Source: an uncultured Ruminiclostridium sp.
GTDB taxonomy: Bacteria > Bacillota > Clostridia > Oscillospirales > Ruminococcaceae
DNA length: 64,000 nt
Assembly: GCA_947623915.1 (NCBI GenBank)
Contig: CANQIB010000003.1
Coordinates: 1 to 64,000 of the forward strand
Direction of reading: 5' to 3'
Shown: in pieces, positions 22,914 to 32,343 of the stretch
Position numbering within the stretch: position 1 is the first letter of the stretch
How the letters are laid out: each line of letters starts with the position of its first letter
The notes under the pieces: generated by a model
Told to the model about the DNA's origin: nothing
Seen by the model: only the letters and a program-made list of their open reading frames with translations
The model's database searches: none
Translations under genes and position numbers: made by a program

Positions 22914-25119
22914 AAGTCAAGGTAAAAAGGTCTTGCACCGGTGGTTTTATATCGTACTGATATTTGCGGTATTGCTGGTATGCCTTTTAGTGTACTGGCT
23001 TATCGCTGCCGCCGCCGATATAACCTCTAATTTTACTAAAGAGATGAACAGCATTTATCTGCGAGAGATGACTAATCTTACGCAGGCAAATTTCAAATCG
23101 GCGCTTTCCATGAGATACAGCGGTCTGAAGTCTGTGGCGGAGAGCGTCAACGGCGAGGACGTTGAGAGCATGGAGGCGTTGGAAAGATTTATTTACGACG
23201 CCGAACAAAACAACGATTTTGAGTTCCTTGCGTTTGTAGACGAAAACGGCTTTTACTACAGCGAAGACGGGAAACGTCCCGCGGCGTCAAAACTGAGCTT
23301 TCTGGCTCAGCTCCTTGACGGAGAGGACGAGCTTATTTCGTACAACGAAACATTCCTTGAAAGCAACATGATAGTTTTAGGCGCGCAGATAACGCCCATA
23401 TATTTTGACGATACGAAAATAATTGCGATACTTGCGGGCTTTACGGCGGACTCCATCGGTCGGCATCTGTCTTTGCGCAGCGAGGACGGTCAAACTAACG
23501 CAAGCATAGTGACAAAGGACGGCAGCTTTATAGTTTATAACACGTTCTTTTCCGACCTGCCCAAGGGCAGCAATGTTATCTCGAAATTCAAAGAGTTCGC
23601 GGCGTTTGACGAGGGATTTTCGGCAGAAAAGCTCGAAAGCGATTTTGCAAGCGGGAAGTCGGGCATGGCGGTATTCAAAGCGGACGATGTTCATATGTGT
23701 ATGTACTACTCGCCTATCGAGGGCACGGAATGGTATATGCTCATGGAAGTGCCTTACAAGGTCGTAGACGAGATGACCGAGGATCTGAGCAGCCGCCTGA
23801 ATCGGAACGCCATAATGATGATGGCTACCGTCATGCTGCTGATACTTATTATCTTCTTCATATATCTTATAAATCTGCGGGCGCACTCCAAGCAGTTGGA
23901 GGCGGCGCGTGAATCCGCCGAAAAGGCGCAGAGAGCCGCCGAGCAGGCAAACATTGCCAAGAGCGAATTTTTGAGCCGCATGAGCCACGAGATACGCACG
24001 CCGATGAACGGGATAATAGGCATGACGGAGATAGCGCGCCAAAACAAGGACGACCCCGAAAAGGTGAACGACAGTCTTAAAAAGGTGGCGCTTTCGTCAA
24101 AGCACCTTATGCTGCTTATAAACGACGTACTTGATATGTCAAAAATAGAAAGCGGAAAGATACAGCTCAAAAACGAGCTTTTCGACTTGCAGCTTTTCCT
24201 TGAGAATATCGAGAACATTTACAGCGTACAGGCGGAGGAGAAAGGCATAGACTTTAAGATAACGCTTTCGGGTCATATCGACAAGTTTGTGGGCGGCGAT
24301 TCGCTGCGTTTAAACCAGATACTTACAAATCTTCTCTCGAACGCTTTCAAGTTCACGCCGAACGGCGGCAGAATAACGCTCGGCGTAAACGAGCTTAAAC
24401 ACGAGGGCGACACGGTCCTGCTGCGCTTTTTTGTTAAGGATACGGGCATCGGCATAAAGGAAGAGAACCTTGATAAGATATTCGAGGCGTTTGAACAGGA
24501 AAATGCCGAGATTACGCATAAATACGGAGGCACGGGACTCGGACTTTCGATAGTTAAGCGGTTCTCGGAGCTTATGGGCGGCAGCGTTTCGGTAAGCAGC
24601 AAATACGGCGGCGGCTCGGAATTTATTGTACAGCTTCCTTTCTCCGTTACCGAAAATTCACAGAGGATAGAATGGAAAAAAGACAGCTTTGCAACCGGCA
24701 AGGCTGCCGACGAAAAGACTTACGATTTCAGCGGAAAGCATATACTGCTTGCCGAGGATAACGAGACCAACCGCGAGATCGCCGTTGAGCTGCTGGGCTC
24801 GACGACGGGAGCGACGATCGACCAAGCCGAGGACGGACAAATAGCCGTCGAGCTTTTTGAAAAGAGCGAAACAGGTCACTACGACCTTATTCTGATGGAT
24901 ATACAAATGCCGCGTATGAACGGGTTTGAAGCGACAAAGCGTATACGCGCCATGGATCGCCCCGACGCGGCGACCGTGCCCATTTTCGCCATGACCGCCA
25001 ACGCGTTTGCGGAGGACGAAGAAAAGAGCATAGAGGCAGGCATGAACGCGCATATCTCAAAGCCGCTGGAAACCACGGCGGTGCTTGCCGCGATGAACGA
25101 TGTGTTTAACAGGAACTGA
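22906..25119 (+). CDS. Membrane hybrid sensor histidine kinase
   Basis: A 737-residue kinase. Membrane segment at about residues 11-36, extracellular Cache-like sensor at ~37-300, second membrane segment at ~303-325 (MMATVMLLILIIFFIYLI). Then HisKA with SRMSHEIRTPMNGIIG (phospho-His), HATPase_c (NLLSNAFKFTPNGG, DTGIGIKEENLDKIFEAF, GGTGLGLSIVKRF), and a C-terminal receiver (ILLAEDNETNREIA, YDLILMDIQMPRMNGFEA, ISKP). The start overlaps the preceding lipoprotein gene by 8 bases, so the lipoprotein is its likely input partner. No separate response regulator lies next to it. A strong hairpin follows at 25128. Confidence 0.9.
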   Translation: MSKSQGKKVLHRWFYIVLIFAVLLVCLLVYWLIAAAADITSNFTKEMNSIYLREMTNLTQANFKSALSMRYSGLKSVAESVNGEDVESMEALERFIYDAEQNNDFEFLAFVDENGFYYSEDGKRPAASKLSFLAQLLDGEDELISYNETFLESNMIVLGAQITPIYFDDTKIIAILAGFTADSIGRHLSLRSEDGQTNASIVTKDGSFIVYNTFFSDLPKGSNVISKFKEFAAFDEGFSAEKLESDFASGKSGMAVFKADDVHMCMYYSPIEGTEWYMLMEVPYKVVDEMTEDLSSRLNRNAIMMMATVMLLILIIFFIYLINLRAHSKQLEAARESAEKAQRAAEQANIAKSEFLSRMSHEIRTPMNGIIGMTEIARQNKDDPEKVNDSLKKVALSSKHLMLLINDVLDMSKIESGKIQLKNELFDLQLFLENIENIYSVQAEEKGIDFKITLSGHIDKFVGGDSLRLNQILTNLLSNAFKFTPNGGRITLGVNELKHEGDTVLLRFFVKDTGIGIKEENLDKIFEAFEQENAEITHKYGGTGLGLSIVKRFSELMGGSVSVSSKYGGGSEFIVQLPFSVTENSQRIEWKKDSFATGKAADEKTYDFSGKHILLAEDNETNREIAVELLGSTTGATIDQAEDGQIAVELFEKSETGHYDLILMDIQMPRMNGFEATKRIRAMDRPDAATVPIFAMTANAFAEDEEKSIEAGMNAHISKPLETTAVLAAMNDVFNRN

Positions 25120-25127
25120 TAAAGCTG

Positions 25128-25150
25128 CCCCGCCGCTTAAAGCGGCGGGG
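25128..25150 (+). terminator. Hairpin after the hybrid kinase gene
   Basis: CCCCGCCGCT and AGCGGCGGGG form a 10-bp GC-rich stem 8 bases after the kinase stop codon. The tail (TAGTCATATTTG) has only a weak T-run. Confidence 0.55.
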
Positions 25151-25494
25151 TAGTCATATTTGTGCATTAGTGTTACCAAAAATTACGGTAAACATAAAAA
25201 CACGTTCCCTTATGGGAGCGTCAGTCTGTAGAAAAAGGTCAATATAAAGCGGAAGGAAAGAGTTGAGTTTAAAACTGTCCGCCGTTCGGCGGAAAGTTCA
25301 CGGGGAAAACCATCAGGGTTTTCACCCTCAAGTTTAATAAGAGCCGCGCAAAGCGCGGCAAAAATCGAGCTAGACTGCTTAAGCAGTCTAGCCGATTTTT
25401 TCAGCTTGTCGGAAAATCCGACCGTAGGGAGGGTTTTTCGACAAGCTGAAACACGCTCCCTTATGGGAGCGTGTTTTGTCCGGCGTCATGCCGA
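25151..25494. other. Hairpin-rich intergenic region
   Basis: No gene is seen. The region holds successive inverted repeats: GTCCGCC/GGCGGA near 25277-25292, AGGGT/ACCCT at about 25315-25328, GCCGCGC/GCGCGGC at about 25343-25359, a perfect 22-bp palindrome at 25370-25391, the 58-nt palindromic element at 25391-25448, and ACACGCTCCC/GGGAGCGTGT at 25451-25474. It lies between the kinase gene and a convergent tRNA gene. Confidence 0.6.
25391..25448 (+). repeat. Palindromic dispersed element, copy B
   Basis: 57 of 58 bases match copy A at 20-77. It is flanked by different hairpins on each side, as in copy A. Confidence 0.75.
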
Positions 25495-25571
25495 TGGTCG
25501 AGGTGACGGGATTCGAACCCACGGCCTCTGCGTCCCGAACGCAGCGCTCTACCAAACTGAGCCACACCTCG
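25495..25571 (-). tRNA. tRNA-Pro (CGG)
   Basis: The minus strand folds as a full cloverleaf. The acceptor CGAGGTG pairs with CACCTCG, and 3' ACCA is encoded. The D arm is GCTCAGTTTGGTAGAGC. The anticodon stem CTGCG/CGCAG has loop TTCGGGA (anticodon CGG), and the T arm is GTGGGTTCGAATCCCGT. It reads CCG proline codons. No integrase gene abuts it. Confidence 0.95.
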
Positions 25572-25611
25572 TTATTTGCCCGTCTGAGCGGGCAGCGAAT
25601 TTTTCAGATAA

Positions 25612-26271
25612 TCAATATGCCGCGCCGTACTGAGCGCGATACTCTCTCATAGAGGGTAAGTGTTCCTCACCCTCTATGACTTTATTTTCGATAGCGGAAA
25701 TTATATCGTCCATATTTACTATCGAATATACCTTTACGCCGAAATCGCGGTATGCCGACTGAACGGCGGAAAGCTCGCTGTCCAGCGCTTTTTCCATACG
25801 GTCGACGGTTATCACCATTCCGGTAACATCAACGTCGGCGGCGCCCTTTAATTTGGGCAAAACCTCTCTCAGCGCTTTTCCCGAAGTCATAACGTCCTCG
25901 ATGATAACGACCTTATCTCCGTCGGCAAGCTGTTTGCCGACAAACATTCCGCCCTCTCCGTGGTCCTTGACTTCCTTGCGGTCAAAGCAATAACTGCCGT
26001 TCCAACCCGTCTTGCCGTACAAAGCGACTGCCGCGCTGACCGCAAGCGGTATGCCCTTGTATGCGGGGCCAAAAAGCACGTCCGCCTCGACCTTGTTGTC
26101 GGTAAGGCAATCGGCGTAAAATTCGCCGAGACGCGCTAACTGCGCGCCGGTCTTGTAGTTGCCGGTATTTATGAAATAAGGAGCGATACGCCCGCTTTTC
26201 AGCGTGAAGCGTCCGAATGTCAGCACGCCGCTGTCCACCATAAATTTGATAAAGCTCTCTTTATACGTCAT
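25612..26271 (-). CDS. pyrE: Orotate phosphoribosyltransferase
   Basis: A 219-residue type-I phosphoribosyltransferase that transfers ribose-5-phosphate from PRPP to orotate in pyrimidine synthesis. Visible features are the N-terminal GRFTLKSGRIAPYFINTGNY, GPAYKGIPLAV, the catalytic-loop Lys/His region FDRKEVKDHGEGG, and the PRPP motif VVIIEDVMTSGKA. I start at ATG 26271 (MTYKESF), with AAAGGAG upstream; the frame is open further but without a site. It stands alone, away from other pyr genes, with its own promoter at 26309-26337. Confidence 0.95.
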   Translation of the reverse strand: MTYKESFIKFMVDSGVLTFGRFTLKSGRIAPYFINTGNYKTGAQLARLGEFYADCLTDNKVEADVLFGPAYKGIPLAVSAAVALYGKTGWNGSYCFDRKEVKDHGEGGMFVGKQLADGDKVVIIEDVMTSGKALREVLPKLKGAADVDVTGMVITVDRMEKALDSELSAVQSAYRDFGVKVYSIVNMDDIISAIENKVIEGEEHLPSMREYRAQYGAAY

Positions 26272-26308
26272 GGCGTGTTCTCCTTTTTCCGTAATTTCCG
26301 ACCATATT

Positions 26309-26337
26309 ATTTTAACATATCGCTTTGTCCTTGTCAA
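26309..26337 (-). promoter_or_regulatory. Sigma-A promoter for pyrE
   Basis: On the minus strand: TTGACA (26337-26332), 17 bases, TAAAAT (26314-26309), about 38 bases before the pyrE ATG. Confidence 0.75.
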
Positions 26338-26493
26338 GGGGGAAAATCATTTTTCAAAAATGTTTTTTTAAACTTGACCCGCCGCCCGTACTTTTTTAAA
26401 TCATTCCGGCCGTGTAAAAACAGCCCGATTATTTTTTACTTAAAAAACTTAAATTATCTCTAAAATTTAAGTAAAAAATTTTTAAAATTACTA

Positions 26494-26522
26494 TTGCATT
26501 TTTCAAAACATTATGTTATACT
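26494..26522 (+). promoter_or_regulatory. Sigma-A promoter for GH130 gene
   Basis: TTGCAT (26494-26499), 17-base spacer, TATACT (26517-26522), in an AT-rich stretch. TAAGGAGAG follows just before the ATG at 26585. Confidence 0.75.
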
Positions 26523-26584
26523 GTTTAACAAGAGAGAGATAAAACTTCTCTGAAAACGGAAATTTATTTTTAAGGAGAGAAAAA

Positions 26585-27583
26585 ATGAGCGTAAAGATCA
26601 TTAACGGCACATCTTTGCCCAACATACCGTGGCAGGATCGCCCCCAAGGCTGCAAAGACGTTATATGGAGAGCAAGCTATAATCCCATCATTCCCCGTGA
26701 TATGCTTCCCACCAGCAATTCCATCTTCAACAGCGCGGTAGTTCCCTTTAACGGCAAATTCGCGGGCGTGTTCCGTGTTGACGACAAAGAGCGCAACATG
26801 GCTATCCACGCGGGATTTTCCGACGACGGGATCCATTGGAACATCAACGAAAAGAAAGTCGAGTGGATAAACGACGATCCCGAAACCGCCGAAGCTAATC
26901 CTTGGCAGTACGGCTACGATCCCCGCTGCGTATGGATAGAGGACAGATATTGGATAACCTGGTGCAACGCATACGGTTGGAAGCCCACCATCGGCGTAGG
27001 CTGGACAAAGGACTTTGTAGAGTTCCATCAATGCGAGAACGCGTTCCTGCCCTTTAACAGAAACGGCGTTATGTTCCCGCGCAAGATAAACGGCAAGTAT
27101 GTAATGTTCAGCCGTCCGTCGGATTCGGGTCACACTCCTTTCGGAGATATGTACCTTTCCCAGTCGCCCGATATGAAATACTGGGGCGAGCACAGACACG
27201 TTATGGCTCCGCTCAAGGGCTGGGAGGCAAAGAAGATAGGCGCAGGTCCTATCCCGATAGAGACCGACGAGGGCTGGCTGATATTCTATCACGGCGTACT
27301 GGAAAGCTGCAACGGCTTTGTATACAGCTTCGGCGCCGCTATCCTCGACACCGACAAGCCGTGGAAGGTAAAATATCGTTGCAGCGAATACCTCATCAAC
27401 CCCAGAGAGCTGTATGAGTGCGTGGGCGACGTCCAGAACGTAACATTCCCCTGCGCGGCTCTTTGCGACGCCGACACCGGCAGGATCGCTATCTACTACG
27501 GCTGCGCCGACACCTGCGTAAGCATGGCGTTCTGCACCGTCGACGAGGTAGTCGAATACGTTAAAAATCACAGCAGCGTATGA
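26585..27583 (+). CDS. GH130-family mannoside phosphorylase
   Basis: A 332-residue five-bladed-propeller glycoside phosphorylase of family GH130, which cleaves beta-mannosides with phosphate to give alpha-mannose-1-phosphate. Recognisable parts are [20 protein letters not shown], the catalytic-Asp region [35 protein letters not shown] and [19 protein letters not shown]. There is no signal peptide, so it acts on imported oligosaccharides (mannan or mannosylglucose type). Codon choice is strongly biased, suggesting high expression. It has its own promoter and stands alone, followed by a hairpin array and a terminator at 27820. Confidence 0.9.
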   Translation: MSVKIINGTSLPNIPWQDRPQGCKDVIWRASYNPIIPRDMLPTSNSIFNSAVVPFNGKFAGVFRVDDKERNMAIHAGFSDDGIHWNINEKKVEWINDDPETAEANPWQYGYDPRCVWIEDRYWITWCNAYGWKPTIGVGWTKDFVEFHQCENAFLPFNRNGVMFPRKINGKYVMFSRPSDSGHTPFGDMYLSQSPDMKYWGEHRHVMAPLKGWEAKKIGAGPIPIETDEGWLIFYHGVLESCNGFVYSFGAAILDTDKPWKVKYRCSEYLINPRELYECVGDVQNVTFPCAALCDADTGRIAIYYGCADTCVSMAFCTVDEVVEYVKNHSSV

Positions 27584-27847
27584 AAAGATTATGATATAAT
27601 AACCTCAACACCAAATTTGCATACGCAAATTTCCTGCGCAAAGCGCAGGTGTCCGACTCCGCAACGTCTATGAGCGGCTCTTGACATATTAAGAAAATTT
27701 GTGCTGTCGTTAAGTTTAAGACACAGGGCAGGAGTTTTGAATTATATAAATTCAAAACTCCGACGCGAACAGCCTTTCAGGCTGTTCGTAATGGTGCTGT
27801 GGGTTTATCGACAGTCTGTGCCCGTTTCCGCAAGGAAACGGGCATTT
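27584..27847 (+). other. Array of distinct hairpins after the GH130 gene
   Basis: No gene is seen. Five clear palindromes follow one another: AAATTTGC/GCAAATTT (27613-27632), CCTGCGC/GCGCAGG (27633-27649), a 13-bp stem GGAGTTTTGAATT (27731-27761), CGAACAGCCT/AGGCTGTTCG (27766-27788), and the terminator stem at 27820-27843. Stems differ in sequence, so this is not one repeated unit. Confidence 0.6.
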
Positions 27848-27853
27848 TTATTG
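27820..27853 (+). terminator. Rho-independent terminator, plus strand
   Basis: GCCCGTTTCC-gcaa-GGAAACGGGC followed by ATTTTTATT. It ends the GH130 transcript just before the convergent TtcA-like gene. Confidence 0.8.
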
Positions 27854-28684
27854 TTCGTCGTGAGGCAGGCTGTCATATTCCTCCAGAAAAGAGTGCTTGG
27901 TCTTTCCTATTTTGTAACACGGGAAAGTGTTCAGGCATACCGAGTGTATGCTGTTGAAAATGCTTTTTTCTATGTTGGGATTAGTTTGCTTCAGCGTGCG
28001 GATAAGCTCCTTTATCTCCAGCCGCTTGGATTCTCCCGTGCCGTCGCCCTCGGTTTTTTCGGTAAAACGGCAGGCGCAGCGGATAAAGTCCAGTCCGTTA
28101 TAACGGCTCCAAGCGATTATATCCTCCTCATGGACGCGATACAAAGGACGGATAAGCTCCATGCCCTCAAAATTTTGGCTGTGCAGCTTGGGTATCATTG
28201 CCTGCAGCTGCGAGCCATAAAACATACCCATCACCGTGGTTTCTATAACATCGTTGAAATGATGTCCCAAAGCTATCTTATTACAGCCCAGCTCCTTTGC
28301 CTTGCTGTACAGATAGCCGCGCCGCATGCGGGCGCACAGATAGCAGGGATTTTTTTCGGTCTTGTTTGCGACCGCGAAAACGTTCGTTTCAAACACCGTT
28401 ATCGGGATATCCAAAAGCGCCGCGTTCTCCTCCGTCTTGCGGCGGTTAAGCTCGTTATAGCCGGGGTCCATGACAAGATATACCGCGTCGAACGGTACAT
28501 CGCTGAACCGCTGCAGCATTCTGAACAGTTTTGCCATAAGCATGGAATCTTTTCCGCCGGAAATGCAGACGGCTATCCTGTCGCCGCTTTGTATAAGCTC
28601 ATATTGCCGTATAGCCGCCACAAACGGATTCCATACGGTCTTTCTGAATTTTTTGGTGATGCTTCTCTCAACATCCGCGTTCAT
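27848..28684 (-). CDS. TtcA/TilS-type PP-loop ATPase (tRNA thiolation-like)
   Basis: A 278-residue PP-loop protein of the TtcA group. The ATP-pyrophosphatase loop is ICISGGKDSMLM-like (VCISGGKDSMLMAKL, near residue 42). A CxxC pair lies in NPCYLCARMRRGYLY, and ALGHHFNDVIETT is the conserved H-x-x-D block. TtcA enzymes thiolate cytidine 32 of tRNA using an Fe-S cluster. The exact target here is not provable, so no symbol is given. An AAAGGAG site precedes the ATG. A TATACT box sits upstream, next to the 30-nt repeat at 28731. Confidence 0.85.
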   Translation of the reverse strand: MNADVERSITKKFRKTVWNPFVAAIRQYELIQSGDRIAVCISGGKDSMLMAKLFRMLQRFSDVPFDAVYLVMDPGYNELNRRKTEENAALLDIPITVFETNVFAVANKTEKNPCYLCARMRRGYLYSKAKELGCNKIALGHHFNDVIETTVMGMFYGSQLQAMIPKLHSQNFEGMELIRPLYRVHEEDIIAWSRYNGLDFIRCACRFTEKTEGDGTGESKRLEIKELIRTLKQTNPNIEKSIFNSIHSVCLNTFPCYKIGKTKHSFLEEYDSLPHDEQ

Positions 28685-28730
28685 CTGAAAAACTCCTTTT
28701 TACTGCGTTTTCAGTATATCATCGTTTGAG

Positions 28731-28760
28731 TTAGGCATACGGGAGCCGAACCCAAGCCGC
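28731..28760 (+). repeat. 30-nt repeat shared with the 33.9-kb structured element
   Basis: Matches 33911-33940 with one mismatch; both begin TTAGGCATACGGGAG. Here it is solitary, lying between the ABC-fusion stop codon and the promoter region of the TtcA-like gene. The rest of the 33.9-kb element is absent. Confidence 0.7.
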
Positions 28761-28761
28761 T

Positions 28762-31700
28762 CTATATTTTTATGATAAGTCTGTTTGCGCCGTCCGTATG
28801 GTCGTAACTGAACTCGCTTGCCGACGCCTTTACCAGCATAACGGAAAGCTCGTCGCCGTTCTCCATAGGATCATACCGCTCGCCCTGCCAAGCAAAACGC
28901 ATTTCCAGGCTGTCTTCCTTTTCCGAATACTCCGCCGAGACAGCGATGGGGAATTTTACTTCCTCGGCTAAAACAAGGTTCTGCGCCAGTATCTCCTCAT
29001 ATACGCGGCGAAGACGGTCTATCCGCCTTTTTGCCAGCATATTCTTTTCACCAAACTGACGGATACTTTCCGACATGGCGATAAAATCATAGTCCGCAGA
29101 CTCAACGGAAAGGGTAAGCGTTTTCAGCCGATTTACAAAGGCGCGCGTCTTATCCCGTTTCGGGCTGTCAAAGATCTCATTCGGAGTGCCATCCTCGTAG
29201 ATCATGCCCTCGTCCATATAAAAGATACGGGTGGAAACATCGCGGGCAAACTGCATTTCATGCGTAACTATCATCATGGTGAGCCCTTCCGACGCAAGCC
29301 GTTTCATAACGCTAAGCACCTCGCCCACCATTGTCGGGTCGAGCGCCGACGTCGGCTCGTCAAAAAGTACTATCTCAGGCTTCATCGCAAGGGTGCGGGC
29401 GATAGCAACTCTCTGCTTTTGTCCGCCCGACAGCTCGTCGGGATAGCTTGTAGCTTTCTGTGCCATTCCCACCATGCGCAGCAGCTTCATTCCGTCGATC
29501 AGCGCTTCCTGTTTCGGTACGCCCTTTAACACGATAGGCGCAAGCATCACGTTTTCTATCACCGTCAGATGTCCGAACAGGTTAAAGGACTGGAATACCA
29601 TGCCCATTCGCTGCCTGAGCATATTAAGGTTTACTTTTTTATCCGAAGTATCATTTCCGAAAACTTTTATCTTGCCGTCCGTCGGAGCTTCAAGGCGGTT
29701 GATACAGCGCAGCAGCGTGGATTTTCCCGTGCCTGACGGTCCGATGACCGTTATGACGTCGCCCTTAAAGATATCCGCGCTGACGTCCAAAAGCGGCGTA
29801 ACGTTCGGATAGGATTTTTTAAGATGAGAAATGGAAATTACGGGGCCCGTGCCGTTCGTTTCTTCCGTTCGGTTTTCGGTTTTATTATTCGTATCAAGCG
29901 TTTTTTCGGCGTTTTCGATGACCGTCATGAGTCGGCTTGCCCTTTTGCGGCGTGCGTTCGGACCGTCTCTCCTTTCGGCGATACCCAAAAGCGAGGTCAG
30001 CGCCCATGCCAGAATGAAATATATAGCCGCCGATACTATAAGCGGGAAAAACGCCTCGAAGGTACGGCTGCGGATAAGGTCGGTAGCTTTGGTAAGATCC
30101 TGCACCGCAATATAACCTACCACCGAGGTCATTTTGACCATGGAAATAAACTCGCCCTTATAGACGGGAAGTATATGCCGCACCGCCTGCGGAGCGATTA
30201 TCTTGGTAAAGGTCTTAACGCGGCCGAATCCTATCGCCGTTGCCGCCTCCCATTGTCCCGCATCGACGGCGTCTATGCCGGTCCGCATCATTTCGGACAC
30301 ATATACCGCAAAATTGACGGAAAACGCCGCGATAGAAACGATTATCCCGCTAAGCTGCGCCTTTGCGAACACCACATAAAACATTATCATCAGCAGCACA
30401 AGCACGGGTATGCCCTGAAGCAGGCGTATAAATCCCGCGGTGATACGGGAAATCACGGGGTAACGGCTCCTGCGCAAAAGACACAGCCCGAAGCCCAGTA
30501 CAGTACCGAACAACGCCGAAAACACGGATATCACAAAGGTAGTCCCAAGGCCGGAAAATATCATTTTCCAGCGGCCCTCCTGAATAAACGTCTTGTTAAA
30601 GCTATTGTATAAGCCGCTGAAGAGATCGGTGTTTTCCTGTTTTGACGTTATCCCGATATCCTCCGCCCGAACAAGAAGCACCGTTCCGCCTATATAGTGC
30701 GGATCGGCAAGGTCGATGCTCTCCCTGCGTTCGTCCGTTATGCTTATGGAACCTGAAACAATATCGGCCCGCCCGCTCGCAAGCATGGGAATAAGCGCGT
30801 TAAATGTCCCCTGCGTTATCTCAAGCTCCATTCCGAGCTCTTTTGCTATCAGAGAAACCAGTTCTACCTCCAGCCCAAGCGACTCGCCGTTTCCGCCGAC
30901 ATAGCTCATAGGCTCCAGCGTGGAATCATGCACATATCTGAGCGTGCCGTTAGGCGCATCGTAATCGCCTATATCTATCGTCTTTTTGCTCTCGTCCGCA
31001 CCGAGCCATTTTTCACGGAGCGCTTGCAGCGTCCCGTCGGCCTCATATTTTTTAATGATGTCGTTTACCTGCTCCGTCAGCGGGCTGTCCTTTTGCAGAC
31101 CGAGTCCGTAGCTGTCCGGCGCTATCGTTTCGGGGAATATTGCAAACTCGGGCTGACGCGCCACGGCAAGCTCGGCTATCGGCATATCCGTCGCGATCGC
31201 ATCCAACGTTCCCGTATTTAGCGCCAACAGCTGCGAAGAAAAATCATCGTAATATTGGGGGATCGTACCGTCTACAATTTCATCAAGCAGTTTATCAAAA
31301 ACCGTTCCTGTCACCATTCCTACATTTTTGCCGGAAAAATCCTGTAGGCTTTGATAACGCGGCGCGCCGCCTGAGCCTTTCGCGACCACCGCAACTATCC
31401 CGCTCGTGTAATTCGGCTCGGAGAAGTACACTTTTTCGGCTCTCTCCTCGGTCACGGTAAAGCCGGAAGCGCCCATATCGTACTTGCCCGACTCCACGCC
31501 GGAAAGGAAAGCGGCCGCCTCCACATTATTTATATTCAGTCCGTAGCCGTATTCCTTACAAAAGCGCACGGCTATATCCACGTCATACCCCACCGCCTGA
31601 TTGTCCTTTATGTAGGCAAACGGAGCGTTTCCGAGATTTAAGGCAAGCTCCACCGTGCCGTTTAACGCGGGCAGCTCTTTAGCCGATCCGACGGTCTTCA

Positions 31701-32226
31701 AGCTCTCGTCCGAACCGAACCAGACGTTATCCAGCTCTTTGAGCGTGCCGTCGGCTTTCATTCCGTCAAGGAACTTGTTTAGCTCGTCGCGCAGGCGTTT
31801 TCCCTTGTCCGTCTTCGGAAACGCAAACGCATAGCTGTCCTCCGTCAGATGTTCCGACAGATAGGTAACGCCGTCGTTTTCCGAACACAGCACGCGCGCC
31901 ATCGGCTCGTCCATTATGAAACCGGCTATCTTGCCCTGTTTGACAGCCTCTACCATGTCGGCATATCCGTTGTAATATTTTTTATCGGCGTCATTTATAA
32001 ATTCATCGGTGTATATATCAAAGGCGCTGCCTGTCATAACGCCGACCGACTGTCCGTCCAGTTGGCGGATATCGGTTATCGACCCGTTTTCCACGCCGCT
32101 TTCCGCACAGCCCCCAAGAAGCAGACATATCAAAATGATAGGGAAAATTCGATAAAGGCAGAATTTTTTATCCGACCGCACCGCCGTCCTTTTTTGTTTT
32201 CCTGACATTTTATTGTTTTCCTTCAT
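28762..32226 (-). CDS. All-in-one amino-acid-type ABC transporter fusion
   Basis: A 1154-residue single polypeptide. N-terminal signal with lipobox LGGC (Cys40). Then come SBP_bac_3-like modules: partial at ~55-175, full at ~185-410, partial at ~425-540. Next is a HisM-type permease (~565-770; [40 protein letters not shown]) and a polar-amino-acid ATPase (~815-1045; [31 protein letters not shown]). A C-terminal ~100 residues resemble a degenerate HATPase of the RsbW type. Normally these are three or four proteins. AAAAGGAG precedes the ATG. It may double as a sensor, like the nearby kinases. Confidence 0.85.
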   Translation of the reverse strand: MKENNKMSGKQKRTAVRSDKKFCLYRIFPIILICLLLGGCAESGVENGSITDIRQLDGQSVGVMTGSAFDIYTDEFINDADKKYYNGYADMVEAVKQGKIAGFIMDEPMARVLCSENDGVTYLSEHLTEDSYAFAFPKTDKGKRLRDELNKFLDGMKADGTLKELDNVWFGSDESLKTVGSAKELPALNGTVELALNLGNAPFAYIKDNQAVGYDVDIAVRFCKEYGYGLNINNVEAAAFLSGVESGKYDMGASGFTVTEERAEKVYFSEPNYTSGIVAVVAKGSGGAPRYQSLQDFSGKNVGMVTGTVFDKLLDEIVDGTIPQYYDDFSSQLLALNTGTLDAIATDMPIAELAVARQPEFAIFPETIAPDSYGLGLQKDSPLTEQVNDIIKKYEADGTLQALREKWLGADESKKTIDIGDYDAPNGTLRYVHDSTLEPMSYVGGNGESLGLEVELVSLIAKELGMELEITQGTFNALIPMLASGRADIVSGSISITDERRESIDLADPHYIGGTVLLVRAEDIGITSKQENTDLFSGLYNSFNKTFIQEGRWKMIFSGLGTTFVISVFSALFGTVLGFGLCLLRRSRYPVISRITAGFIRLLQGIPVLVLLMIMFYVVFAKAQLSGIIVSIAAFSVNFAVYVSEMMRTGIDAVDAGQWEAATAIGFGRVKTFTKIIAPQAVRHILPVYKGEFISMVKMTSVVGYIAVQDLTKATDLIRSRTFEAFFPLIVSAAIYFILAWALTSLLGIAERRDGPNARRKRASRLMTVIENAEKTLDTNNKTENRTEETNGTGPVISISHLKKSYPNVTPLLDVSADIFKGDVITVIGPSGTGKSTLLRCINRLEAPTDGKIKVFGNDTSDKKVNLNMLRQRMGMVFQSFNLFGHLTVIENVMLAPIVLKGVPKQEALIDGMKLLRMVGMAQKATSYPDELSGGQKQRVAIARTLAMKPEIVLFDEPTSALDPTMVGEVLSVMKRLASEGLTMMIVTHEMQFARDVSTRIFYMDEGMIYEDGTPNEIFDSPKRDKTRAFVNRLKTLTLSVESADYDFIAMSESIRQFGEKNMLAKRRIDRLRRVYEEILAQNLVLAEEVKFPIAVSAEYSEKEDSLEMRFAWQGERYDPMENGDELSVMLVKASASEFSYDHTDGANRLIIKI

Positions 32227-32343
32227 GGCGCGCTCCTTTTCGGCTTATTTTCGTCAAGCATCCCGACCGTCCGTCAAGCGCCGCCCGATATACGGTCTTA
32301 CGGATCGAAAAGCGCACGCAGGCATAGTTATGGGCGCTCGTGT

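Noticed and set aside
25372-25571. Attachment site of an integrated element at tRNA-Pro
   Set aside because: No direct repeat of the tRNA 3' end was noticed downstream and no integrase abuts it; the nearest recombinase is 5 kb away with its own inverted repeats.
26570-27571. 333-codon minus-strand frame
   Set aside because: Shadow of the strongly codon-biased GH130 gene on the plus strand, which has a promoter, ribosome site and clear family motifs.
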